Shown piece by piece: positions 46,411 to 54,835 of a DNA stretch of 64,000 nt (positions are counted from its first letter, which is position 1; every line of letters starts with the position of its first letter). This DNA comes from Caenibius sp. WL (lineage in GTDB: Bacteria > Pseudomonadota > Alphaproteobacteria > Sphingomonadales > Sphingomonadaceae): positions 2,430,501 to 2,494,500 of the forward strand of contig NZ_CP081844.1 in the NCBI RefSeq assembly GCF_019803445.1, read 5' to 3'. The position numbers were made by a program, and so were the translations under genes. The notes under the pieces are model-generated. The model worked only from the letters and a program-made list of their open reading frames with translations, was not told the DNA's origin and did no database searches.

Positions 46411-47264
46411 TCGCTCTGCCCGCTCTCACCATCCGCCGCGCTGCCGCGGCGTTGCTCGCCTGCGGGCTGGCGGTTGCGCTGGCGGCCTGCTTTGTCCTGC
46501 CGGGCCAGTTCACGTCCACGCTCGATATCCGCAAGGATGGCCGCTTCACTTACAGCTATCAGGGTGAAATCTTCATGTTCATGTTCAGCGAACTGAACGA
46601 TGCCGCCAAGCCCGAAGAGTTCTCCCCCTCCGCCTGCTTCGACGGCGATACCGGCGAAGAACGCAAATGCAGCACGAGCGAACTGGCCGAGCAACGCAAG
46701 GAATGGGATGAAGGCGCGGAACGGCGCAAGGCCAAGCAACAGCGCGAGCTGGAAGAAATGCGCGCTTTCCTCGGGGGAATCGATCCGAGCGACCCGAAAG
46801 CGGCCGAAAAGTTCGCTGAAAAGCTGCAACGCCAGGCCGGTTGGCGGCGCGTGGTCAGCAAAGGCAACGGTCTGTTCGATGTCGACTTTGCGATCAACGG
46901 CATGCTGACTTACGATTTCGCCTTCCCCACCATGGAGCAGGTGAACAATTCGATGCCGTTCCTGCAGCTTTCCGTCCGCAATGACGGCACGGTGCGCATG
47001 GATGCGCCGGTGTTCGGGACCAAGGCGAATGATCCGCTGCGGCTGATGATGGGCCAGAATTTTCCCGGTTCCGGAGAGGAAGAGAAAATTCCCCATGCCC
47101 CCAAAGTGCGCGGGACTTTCACTTTGACCACCGATGGGCAAATCCTGTCCAACAACACCGATCAGGGGCCGCAGGCGGATAGCGCGGGCCAGAAGCTGCA
47201 CTGGACGATTGGCGAGCAGGACAATCTCGCCGCGCCGATGGCGTTGATCAAGCTGAGCCGGTAA
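46407..47264 (+). CDS. Predicted lipoprotein of unknown function
   Basis: 285 residues. Lipoprotein signal with lipobox ALAAC near residue 28. A charged coiled-coil-like stretch (about residues 90-150, RKEWDEGAERRKAKQQRELEE) follows and a beta-rich C-terminal half. No family recognised. Coupled to rlmB by ATGA and closed by the terminator at 47309. Confidence 0.75.
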   Translation: MIALPALTIRRAAAALLACGLAVALAACFVLPGQFTSTLDIRKDGRFTYSYQGEIFMFMFSELNDAAKPEEFSPSACFDGDTGEERKCSTSELAEQRKEWDEGAERRKAKQQRELEEMRAFLGGIDPSDPKAAEKFAEKLQRQAGWRRVVSKGNGLFDVDFAINGMLTYDFAFPTMEQVNNSMPFLQLSVRNDGTVRMDAPVFGTKANDPLRLMMGQNFPGSGEEEKIPHAPKVRGTFTLTTDGQILSNNTDQGPQADSAGQKLHWTIGEQDNLAAPMALIKLSR

Positions 47265-47308
47265 CGGATGATCCAGGATGCGTCCGGCGTGGCGCATCCC
47301 ACTGCAAC

Positions 47309-47347
47309 AAACAGGCGGCGCGACAGATTATCGCGCCGCCTGTTTTT
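47309..47347. terminator. Intrinsic terminator after the rlmB-lipoprotein pair
   Basis: AACAGGCGGCGCGA and TCGCGCCGCCTGTT form a 14-base perfect stem with a seven-base loop, followed by TTTTTC on the plus strand. Confidence 0.88.
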
Positions 47348-47368
47348 CAAGTCATATCGCCAGTTACA

Positions 47369-47405
47369 AAAAAACCGCGCGCGGCCGGTGCCACGCGCGG
47401 TTCTT
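47369..47405 (-). terminator. Intrinsic terminator after the HU gene
   Basis: Minus strand: AACCGCGCG and CGCGCGGTT arms, followed by a run of Ts (plus strand AAAAAAA before CCGCGCG). It lies about 30 bases past the HU stop. Confidence 0.85.
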
Positions 47406-47433
47406 ATACTTGAGGCGCGATAGCCGATGAGTC

Positions 47434-47706
47434 TTAGTTGACCGCGTCCTTCAGGCCCTTGCCAGCCTTGAACTTCGGCTGCGTGGAAGCCTTGATGGTC
47501 ATCGCTTCGCCGGTGCGCGGGTTACGGCCGGTGGAAGCCTTGCGCTTGGCGGTCGCGAACGTGCCGAAGCCGACGAGGCGCACTTCGTCGCCCTTTGCCA
47601 GCGCTGCGGTGATCGCATCGAACACACCTTCGACAGCCTTGGTCGCGTCACTGCGGGAAAGGCCGCTCGAATCTGCAACAGCGCTGATCAGATCGTTTTT
47701 GTTCAT
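47434..47706 (-). CDS. hup: HU family DNA-binding protein
   Basis: 90 residues: MNKNDLISAVADSSGLS, VGFGTFATAKRKASTGRNPR (the DNA-bending arm with RNPRTGE) and a Lys-rich end. Standard HU length. It compacts and bends DNA. The gene lies downstream of lon, as often seen. Confidence 0.97.
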   Translation of the reverse strand: MNKNDLISAVADSSGLSRSDATKAVEGVFDAITAALAKGDEVRLVGFGTFATAKRKASTGRNPRTGEAMTIKASTQPKFKAGKGLKDAVN

Positions 47707-47943
47707 GGTCTTGATAAACCCCCTACCTAGAGAAATTGGTGAGCGTTGAAGCGCCTCTCCAACGGGCCGGGAATTGAGCGGGTTTTCCTGATCCTGTCAA
47801 AGGCAAAAACCGCCAAAAAGTGCGGTTTTCAACCGATTCACCATGATTTTCGACGAACCGTTTCAAGCAACAGGCCATTAAATGGGCGGCAGGGGCCCGC
47901 AAACCCCTGCCTTTTTGGCTGCGATTCGCCGTTTTGCGCCGAA
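47707..47943. other. Intergenic region between lon and HU gene
   Basis: About 240 bases that should hold the HU promoter on the minus strand. AT content is higher near the lon end (for example the GCCAAAAAGTGCGG stretch at 47811 and following). No gene or named element is visible. Confidence 0.4.
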
Positions 47944-50337
47944 TCAATGGGCGGTTTGCGCCGCCGGGCCGCCAGGGGCCGCCGGGGCCGGCTGGCTCGC
48001 CAGATCGTCATCCTCGGTCCATTCGATCGCGACCAGCCTTTCGGTCAGCGCACGTTCGAGCACCTGATCGACGTGCGAAACCGGAATGATCTCCAGCCCC
48101 TGCTTCACGTTGTCGGGGATTTCGACCAGATCCTTCACGTTCTCCTCGGGAATGAGCACGGTCTTGATCCCGCCGCGCAGCGCCGCGAGCAGCTTTTCCT
48201 TGAGGCCGCCGATCGCCAGTACCCGGCCACGCAGCGTGACTTCGCCCGTCATTGCCACATCGGGCCGCACCGCGATCCCGGTGAGCGTCGACACGATCGA
48301 AGTGACCATGCCAATGCCCGCGCTCGGCCCATCCTTCGGCACCGCTCCTTCGGGCAGGTGGATATGGATGTTCTTGCGCTGGAACAGCGACGGCTTGATC
48401 CCATAGGCAGGCGCGCGCGCCTTGACGAAGCTGAACGCGGTCTGGATCGACTCATTCATCACTTCGCCCAGCTTGCCAGTGGTGCGGATTTCGCCCTTGC
48501 CCGGGGTCGTCACGCTTTCGATGGTCAGCAATTCGCCGCCCACTTCCGTCCACGCAAGACCGGTGACCGCGCCGACCTGCGGCTCTTCGTCGGACATGCC
48601 ATGGCGGAATTTGCGGACCCCGGCGAATTCACCCAGATTTTCCGGAGTGACCGTAACCGCCTTGGCCTTGCCTTCGAGAATCTTGCGCAATGCCTTGCGC
48701 GCCAGCCGGGCGATTTCCCGCTCCAACGTGCGCACGCCCGCTTCGCGAGTGTAATAGCGGATCAGATCGCGCAGCGCGTCTTCTTCCAGCGTGAATTCGC
48801 CAGCACGAAGGCCATGCTGTTCGACCTGCTTGGGCACCAGATGGCGCTGGGCGATCTCGACCTTCTCATCCTCGGTGTAGCCTTCGAGGCGGATGATCTC
48901 CATCCGGTCCAGCAAAGGCTGCGGCAGGTTGAGGCTGTTTGCCGTGGTGACGAACATGATGTCCGACAGATCGTAGTCCAGCTCCAGATAGTGATCCTGG
49001 AACTTGGCGTTCTGTTCCGGATCAAGCACTTCGAGCAGGGCCGAAGCCGGATCGCCCCGGAAATCCTGACCGAGCTTGTCGATCTCATCCAGCAGGAACA
49101 AGGGATTGGACGTCCCCGCCTTGCGCAGATTGGTGACGATCTTGCCCGGCAGCGATCCGATATAGGTCCGCCGGTGCCCACGGATTTCCGCTTCGTCGCG
49201 CACACCGCCGAGCGACTGGCGAATGAATTCGCGCCCCGTCGCCTTGGCGATGGACTTGCCGAGACTGGTCTTGCCGACGCCCGGCGGGCCGACGAGGCAC
49301 AGGATCGGCCCCTTCAGCTTGTTGGTGCGCGCCTGCACCGCGAGATATTCGACGATGCGTTCCTTCACCTTGTCGAGCGCGTAGTGATCCTCGTCGAGGA
49401 TCGCCTGCGCCTTGGCGATGTCCTTCTTGAGGCGGCTCTTCTTGCCCCACGGCAGGCCGAGCAGCACATCGAGATAATTGCGGATGACCGTCGCTTCCGC
49501 GCTCATCGGCTGCATGGTCTTAAGCTTCTTAAGCTCTGCCGTGGCCTTGGCCTTGGCTTCTTCCGACAGCTTGAGCGTTTCGATCTTCTGCTGCAGTTCG
49601 GCGATTTCGTCCGCTTCGCCTTCATCGCCCCCGCCCAGCTCGGACTGGATCGCCTTGAGCTGTTCGTTGAGGTAATATTCGCGCTGCGTCTTCTCCATCT
49701 GCCGCTTCACCCGGCCACGGATCTTGCGCTCCACCTGCAGGACAGACAGTTCGCCTTCCATGAAGGAATAGACCATTTCCAGCCGCTTGAACGGATCGCG
49801 TTCGGTGAGCAGCGCCTGCTTGTCGGAAACCTTGGCGTTGAGATTGGCCGCAATCGTATCGGCCAGCCGCGCGGCATCCTCGATCTCGCCAAGCTGCTCG
49901 CCCAGATCTTCGGGCAGCTTCTTGTTGAGCTTGGCATATTCGCCGAACTGTTCGATCACGCTGCGCATCATCGCCGACACTTCGGTGCCGCCGACCGCTT
50001 CGCTATCAAGCTGTTCGACCTGCGCGACAACGAAGCCCTTCTCGTCACGCATGTTGGCAAGCCGCGCGCGGCTGTGGCCTTCGACCAGCACCCGCACGGT
50101 GCCATCGGGCAGCTTCAGCAGTTGCAGCACCTGCGCGATCACGCCGACATCGTAGAGATCGTCCTTGCCCGGATCGTCGCACCCCGGATCGAGCTGGGCG
50201 ACCAGGAAGATTTCCTTGTCGCCCTGCATCACGTCTTCCAGCGCGGCGACCGACTTTTCGCGTCCGACGAAAAGCGGCACGACCATGCCGGGGAACACCA
50301 CAATGTCGCGCAGAGGAAGGAGAGGATAGAGATTCAT
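47944..50337 (-). CDS. lon: ATP-dependent protease La (Lon)
   Basis: 797 residues, usual length. LON substrate domain (YPLLPLRDIVVFPGMVVPL), AAA+ Walker A GPPGVGKTSLG, Walker B FLLDEIDK, and the Ser/Lys protease dyad in VPKDGPSAGIGMVTS and the Lys-bearing GGLKEKLLAA block. It degrades misfolded and regulatory proteins. The start MNLYPLLPL at 50337 is preferred; 72 further open codons upstream contain the promoter-like site at 50409. The tail is Pro/Ala rich. Confidence 0.97.
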   Translation of the reverse strand: MNLYPLLPLRDIVVFPGMVVPLFVGREKSVAALEDVMQGDKEIFLVAQLDPGCDDPGKDDLYDVGVIAQVLQLLKLPDGTVRVLVEGHSRARLANMRDEKGFVVAQVEQLDSEAVGGTEVSAMMRSVIEQFGEYAKLNKKLPEDLGEQLGEIEDAARLADTIAANLNAKVSDKQALLTERDPFKRLEMVYSFMEGELSVLQVERKIRGRVKRQMEKTQREYYLNEQLKAIQSELGGGDEGEADEIAELQQKIETLKLSEEAKAKATAELKKLKTMQPMSAEATVIRNYLDVLLGLPWGKKSRLKKDIAKAQAILDEDHYALDKVKERIVEYLAVQARTNKLKGPILCLVGPPGVGKTSLGKSIAKATGREFIRQSLGGVRDEAEIRGHRRTYIGSLPGKIVTNLRKAGTSNPLFLLDEIDKLGQDFRGDPASALLEVLDPEQNAKFQDHYLELDYDLSDIMFVTTANSLNLPQPLLDRMEIIRLEGYTEDEKVEIAQRHLVPKQVEQHGLRAGEFTLEEDALRDLIRYYTREAGVRTLEREIARLARKALRKILEGKAKAVTVTPENLGEFAGVRKFRHGMSDEEPQVGAVTGLAWTEVGGELLTIESVTTPGKGEIRTTGKLGEVMNESIQTAFSFVKARAPAYGIKPSLFQRKNIHIHLPEGAVPKDGPSAGIGMVTSIVSTLTGIAVRPDVAMTGEVTLRGRVLAIGGLKEKLLAALRGGIKTVLIPEENVKDLVEIPDNVKQGLEIIPVSHVDQVLERALTERLVAIEWTEDDDLASQPAPAAPGGPAAQTAH

Positions 50338-50408
50338 AAGTTCGCAAATCCAGTGTTCATCGGGCGGCAGAGCGCCGCGAAAGGGAAAAGCCCCTTGGTT
50401 TGACGCGA

Positions 50409-50437
50409 ATATGGGGAGCCACCCGGTGGCGTGCAAT
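50409..50437 (-). promoter_or_regulatory. Putative sigma-32 (heat shock) promoter of lon
   Basis: On the minus strand ATTG, then 18 bases, then CCCATAT. The alphaproteobacterial RpoH consensus is CTTG-N17/18-CYTATNT, so each half differs at one place. It would start transcripts about 65 bases before the lon ATG, in line with lon being a heat-shock gene in many bacteria. Confidence 0.4.
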
Positions 50438-50620
50438 GGCCCGCTGCCCATCACTTGTGGATGGATGGACTGGCGCGCCGCGCAGGAACGGGGGAGTTGC
50501 ACGATGGCACGAAGTGGAAGAGCCCCATCAACCGCCCCGTTGCACGGTTCCAAACACGCCCCCGCGCAGCACTACTTCCTCACCCTGAGCAGGGTTTGGG
50601 GCCTGGGGCAGCCACAGCCG

Positions 50621-51682
50621 TCAGGCGGCGGTCCGACGACGGCGCCAGAAGACCAATCCGCAGAGCGCCATGGCGAGAAGCGCCAGCATGCCCGGTTCGG
50701 GCACTTCCGTCCCGCCGCTGCTGGAACCGCCGCTCGATCCGGTCGGCGGCGTTTCGGGCGGGACATAACCGCCCTTGTATGTGCCGACATGCATTTCGCC
50801 ATTCTGGTTCAGATTGCCAAAAACAGCCGATCCCTGGATGTAATTGGCAGTGCTGGCATCGGCTTTCGGCGCCAGAACGCTGCCGCCCCAGGCGGTGGTC
50901 AGCGTCAGCTTCTCCGCCTCGGGGAAATTCCAGATAACCTTCTCGCCGAGATTGTTCGTCCCGCCGAGGAAATTGTCGTTGAGATTGATCGAGGCGCCGC
51001 TGACATTCACGATGACGGTGCCGGCCCCGTTTACGTTGAACTGGATTTCACCGATCTTGTTGAGCTGATCGGAGGTGATGTTGAACACCGCCATCCCATC
51101 AGCGCCCGGCTGCGCGTTGAATATGCCGCGATTGCCGGAAATCTGCATGGTGCTGTTGGCCGAAAGCGTGCTCATTTCGTGCGACAGGTTGTTCATGCTG
51201 GTGGTCAGCAGGCTCTTGTCCTGTTGCAGCTTCTGGATGAAGCCCGGATTGGATGCCGCCAGACCGCTATTCACGGTGTTCTGGTTGACGTTGGTCTTGG
51301 AGATGCTGCCGCCCACCTGCACCGTCTGCGGGCTGCCGTTGAGATTGAAGCCGCTGCTGACATTGCCGCCGACAATCGCCCCCGAACCGTTGTTCAGGTT
51401 CTTCGCGCCGCCCGTCACGTCACCGACGACGATCAGGCCCGGCTGCGCGCTGGGCGAAGGCGTGCCCGGCTTGATATTGTAGTTGGAGGAATTGCCCGTG
51501 AGGTTTCCGCCGACGAACGTGCGGCCTTCCACTTCGGAACGGGATGACAGGTTGCCCAGAACGATGAGATTCCATTCGCTCAGCGCATTGATACCCGAAG
51601 GCGTATCGGCCTGCGCCGGTACGGCCAGCACGGCAGAACAAAAAAGCAGGGCGACGCTCTGCGATAGGCGAAGACGAATCAT
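50621..51682 (-). CDS. Choice-of-anchor A family protein with PEP-CTERM sorting signal
   Basis: 353 residues: signal peptide ending PAQA, then a choice-of-anchor A domain (FNLIVLG-like EWNLIVLGNLSSRSEVEGR, FVGGNL, GGSVLAPKA), a Gly/Ser/Pro linker, and the C-terminal signal VPEPGMLALLAMALCGLVFW plus RRRR. PEP-CTERM proteins are sorted and cleaved by exosortase at the inner membrane and exported, usually together with exopolysaccharide. No exosortase is in this window. Role unknown; a surface or biofilm matrix protein is likely. Confidence 0.88.
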   Translation of the reverse strand: MIRLRLSQSVALLFCSAVLAVPAQADTPSGINALSEWNLIVLGNLSSRSEVEGRTFVGGNLTGNSSNYNIKPGTPSPSAQPGLIVVGDVTGGAKNLNNGSGAIVGGNVSSGFNLNGSPQTVQVGGSISKTNVNQNTVNSGLAASNPGFIQKLQQDKSLLTTSMNNLSHEMSTLSANSTMQISGNRGIFNAQPGADGMAVFNITSDQLNKIGEIQFNVNGAGTVIVNVSGASINLNDNFLGGTNNLGEKVIWNFPEAEKLTLTTAWGGSVLAPKADASTANYIQGSAVFGNLNQNGEMHVGTYKGGYVPPETPPTGSSGGSSSGGTEVPEPGMLALLAMALCGLVFWRRRRTAA

Positions 51683-51884
51683 CAAAATCTCTGGTCCTGA
51701 ACAGTCGCGGCCGTTGTGCCCACACCGCCCTGACAACCGGTTAACAAATGCGCACTTCCTATCCGGGAGAGCGCATAGGCACCGATCATCTCAGGCGATG
51801 CAGATGTCCGACAAACTGCGGCCTGTTAGGAAGATACCGCGAATATGCCAGAGACTCTTCTAATCTGTCGTATTGCGGGACAAA

Positions 51885-52226
51885 TCAACCAAGGCCGGGA
51901 AAGTTAAAACCCGGCGGAAGGCCCAGCCCTTGCTGCATCTTGCCCATTTCATCGTTGGCGACCCGATCGGCCTTGGCCCGCGCATCGTTGAACGCGGCAG
52001 TGACGAGATCTTCGAGCATCTGCTTGTCCGCAGGCACGATCAGGCTGTCATCGATCGACACGCCAAGAATGCGGCCCTTGGCCGTGCAACGGATTTTCAC
52101 CAGGCCGCCGCCCGACACGCCTTCCACTTCGAGCGAGTCCAGCTTGGCCTGCGCCTCGTTCATCTGCTTCTGGATCGTCTCCGCCGCCTGCTGCGCGGCC
52201 TGGAGCATTTCTTCCATCGATTTCAT
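51885..52226 (-). CDS. YbaB/EbfC nucleoid-associated protein
   Basis: 113 residues: MKSMEEMLQAAQQAAETIQK, the VEGVSGGGLVKIRCTAKGRI core and a closing GLGLPPGFNFPG. YbaB proteins form dimers that bind DNA; the gene follows dnaX in most proteobacteria, as here (ten bases apart), and recR usually comes next but is not present on this side. The frame is open back to 52493 only inside dnaX. Confidence 0.95.
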   Translation of the reverse strand: MKSMEEMLQAAQQAAETIQKQMNEAQAKLDSLEVEGVSGGGLVKIRCTAKGRILGVSIDDSLIVPADKQMLEDLVTAAFNDARAKADRVANDEMGKMQQGLGLPPGFNFPGLG

Positions 52227-52236
52227 CTGTCTAACC

Positions 52237-54279
52237 TCAAGCTCTCTTGGACCATTGACGGCCTTGCCGCTGATCGGCGCCGTCTTCCTTGATGATTTCC
52301 GCCTCGGGGAATGCGGCTCTGGCCGCTTCCACCAGCGGTTCACGCTGCAAGGCCGCATCCGCTTCCGCCTTGCGGGCATCGGCCAGTTCGCGCAGCGAAG
52401 GCGCGCCTTCGCCGGTGCCCTGTTCGACCAGCCACTTTTCACCCGTGGTCTTGTACAGCACATCGCGCAATTCGCCGATCGGATCGACCGCAAGGCCGGG
52501 CATCAACGCGAACACCAGCTTGCCCGGTGTGAGTTCGATCACCCGCAGCCAATCCCGCATCAACTGCGCGATACGCAGATTTCCCGCCCGGTCGACCCGA
52601 TCGACCAGAGTTTCCCAATCGAGTGCGGCAACCGGCGGTGCCGGCGCGCCCGCTTCGCCGCCGCCCGATCCCGGGCCCGATGCAGCAGGCGCCGCAGAGG
52701 CGGCAACGCCGTTTGCCGCCAGTTCCTCCAGCTTTTTCACCAGCGAACCGGGGTCCGGCAGATCGGCCGCATGGAGCACCCGCAGCAAGGCCATTTGCGC
52801 CGCGACTTGCGGATCGGGCGCGTTGCGCACTTCCTCGTGCCCTTTCAGCAGCAATTGCCACAGGCGATGAAGCTGGGCCGCATTCAGTTTCTCGGCCCAA
52901 TCCTCCAGCGCGGCCCGCTCCTCCGCCGTCGGCGCATCGGCCCCGTTGCGCCCGATCTGCGCCACGGTGATCCGGTGCACCAGATCCATCAGCGAGCGCA
53001 TCAGCGCCAGAGGCTCCACCCCCAGCGCATACTGGCGGTCCATGCCATCGAGCAATGTCGCCGCGTCGCCTTCCATGATGGCGGCGAACATCGCGCGTTG
53101 CGCGCTCTTGTCGGCCAGGCCCAGCATGTCGCGCACGCGTTCCGCCACCACCCGGCCGCCGGTATCGAGATCGGCATGGGCAATCGCCTGATCGAGAATC
53201 GACAGGCCATCGCGCACCGAGCCTTCCGCCGCGCTCGCGATCAGGTGCAGCGCTTCCGCATCGGCTTCCACGCCTTCCTTCGCACAGATGCCGGCGAAGT
53301 GATCGCGCAGCATGGCGGTGGGGATACGGCGCAAATCGAACCGCTGGCAGCGCGACAGCACGGTGACGGGCAGCTTGTCCACCTCCGTCGTCGCGAAAAG
53401 GAATTTCACATGCGCGGGCGGTTCCTCAAGCGTCTTGAGCAAGGCATTGAAAGCATTGCGCGAAAGCATGTGGACTTCGTCGATGATATAGATCTTGTAG
53501 CGCGCGCTGACAGCGGCATAGCGCACCGCCTCGATGATTTCGCGCACGTCGTCCACGCCGGTGTGGCTGGCTGCGTCCATTTCGATCACATCGATATGGC
53601 GGCCTTCGGCAATCGCCTGGCAGGGTTCGCACCGGCCGCAGGGATCGATGGTCGGCCCGCCCTGCCCATCGGGCCCGATGCAGTTGAGCGCCTTGGCGAT
53701 CAGCCGCGCGGTCGATGTCTTGCCGACGCCGCGCACCCCGGTCATCAGGAAGGCATGGGCCAGCCGGTCCCGCTCGATCGCGTTGGCCAGCGTGCGCACC
53801 ATCGCTTCCTGCCCGATCAGCTCGGCGAAGGTCTGCGGGCGGTATTTGCGTGCGAGCACGCGATAGGGCTGAGCACTTTGTTCCGCAGGCTGCGAAGGTG
53901 CGGGCGGCGGAACGGGCGCAGCGGCAGCGACAGGTTCTTCCACCGGAACTTCGGGCTCCACCGCCGCAGGCGTTTCCATATCGGCCGGAGAGGCAGTATC
54001 CGCCGCTTCGGGTTCGTCAGCCTGCGCAACCGGGGGCTCGTCGGCCTTCGCGGCAACGGGCGCCTCAGGCTCTACCGCCCACGGCAGCGCCTCTTCCTTC
54101 ACCGCAGGCGCTTTAGAATCGGCCTCCACCTTGGGCGGCGGCGCGGGTTCGCCAAGGTCGAACATCGACACCTGCCCTGCCGCTTCCAGCTCCGCAGCCG
54201 AAGGTTTATCCGGGAGAGCATCCTCGCTCTCGTCGTCGCGCTCCGGCTCGTCGCCAAACATGTCGAATGAATCGCCCAT
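52237..54279 (-). CDS. dnaX: DNA polymerase III subunit gamma/tau
   Basis: 680 residues. An acidic, Pro/Ala/Glu-rich extension fills residues 1-138, then the clamp-loader AAA+ module starts at YRVLARKYRPQTF: Walker A GVRGVGKTSTAR, zinc Cys set around CGRCEPC, Walker B IIDEVHML, sensor 1 FATTEVDKLP, then domain III and the C-terminal tau part. The extension holds QVSMF (residues 36-40), similar to the beta-clamp binding pentapeptide QL(S/D)LF. Start at MGDSFDMFG is the second of two close ATGs (54288/54279). Confidence 0.95.
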   Translation of the reverse strand: MGDSFDMFGDEPERDDESEDALPDKPSAAELEAAGQVSMFDLGEPAPPPKVEADSKAPAVKEEALPWAVEPEAPVAAKADEPPVAQADEPEAADTASPADMETPAAVEPEVPVEEPVAAAAPVPPPAPSQPAEQSAQPYRVLARKYRPQTFAELIGQEAMVRTLANAIERDRLAHAFLMTGVRGVGKTSTARLIAKALNCIGPDGQGGPTIDPCGRCEPCQAIAEGRHIDVIEMDAASHTGVDDVREIIEAVRYAAVSARYKIYIIDEVHMLSRNAFNALLKTLEEPPAHVKFLFATTEVDKLPVTVLSRCQRFDLRRIPTAMLRDHFAGICAKEGVEADAEALHLIASAAEGSVRDGLSILDQAIAHADLDTGGRVVAERVRDMLGLADKSAQRAMFAAIMEGDAATLLDGMDRQYALGVEPLALMRSLMDLVHRITVAQIGRNGADAPTAEERAALEDWAEKLNAAQLHRLWQLLLKGHEEVRNAPDPQVAAQMALLRVLHAADLPDPGSLVKKLEELAANGVAASAAPAASGPGSGGGEAGAPAPPVAALDWETLVDRVDRAGNLRIAQLMRDWLRVIELTPGKLVFALMPGLAVDPIGELRDVLYKTTGEKWLVEQGTGEGAPSLRELADARKAEADAALQREPLVEAARAAFPEAEIIKEDGADQRQGRQWSKRA

Positions 54280-54351
54280 CGGGGGCAAGGTAAGACCTCA
54301 AGTCACGATTGTCAGGAGGCAAGCCCGCAAAGGGTGCTGCAACTTGGGGAA

Positions 54352-54446
54352 AAGGAGCCGGGCGACCCGCCGCAATCCGTTGTGGCTGCTTCCTTCCGGA
54401 CCTGACCAGGTTGGCGAACGCAAACGCCCGCCCGACTCCCGGTGGG
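54352..54446 (-). ncRNA. ffs: Signal recognition particle RNA (small, 4.5S type)
   Basis: The minus strand contains GGTCAGGTCCGGAAGGAAGC, the invariant symmetric loop plus GGAA tetraloop of SRP RNA domain IV. Flanking arms GGGAGTCGGGCGGGCG and the complement CGGGTCGCCCGGCTCC pair to close the hairpin. Ends are approximate within a few bases. It binds Ffh, and the particle docks on FtsY (19408). Confidence 0.9.
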
Positions 54447-54501
54447 CCATATGGCGGCAGTTCCGCAATGACGCAACCCCTCCCCTCAAGGGAGGCGGCA
54501 A

Positions 54502-54780
54502 TTAACGGAAATTGTCCGCGTACGCCTGGATTTTCAGCCGCTTGGGCGGCGTGGCGGCAATGCGCGCGGCGATCCCGTACTTCGCGGCATAAGCCTGCGC
54601 TTCTTCCTTGCTCGCGAATGTGAGCTGAACTTGCGCCTGCGTGTCGCCGCTGCCCGCCCAACCCATCAGGGGATCGGGCTTGCGCGCTTCGGCCGGGACG
54701 AATTCGAGAATCCACTGATCGACAAGCGCCTTGCCGGATTGCATGGCGTTTTTCGGGCGTTGGTAGATGCGTGCAGACAT
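54502..54780 (-). CDS. ETC complex I subunit (NDUFS4-like, NADH dehydrogenase accessory)
   Basis: 92 residues: ARIYQRPKNAMQSGKA, DPLMGWAGSGDTQAQVQL and FASKEEAQAYAAKYGI fit the PF04800 family, the 18 kDa accessory subunit of complex I shared by alphaproteobacteria and mitochondria. It would help assemble or stabilise the matrix arm on the cytoplasmic side. It stands alone between the SRP RNA and hrpB. Confidence 0.92.
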   Translation of the reverse strand: MSARIYQRPKNAMQSGKALVDQWILEFVPAEARKPDPLMGWAGSGDTQAQVQLTFASKEEAQAYAAKYGIAARIAATPPKRLKIQAYADNFR

Positions 54781-54835
54781 AGCCGCGCAGTGTCCCGAAT
54801 CGCCGCCGAAATCAAGAGTGCTTGCGCCGCTGCGT

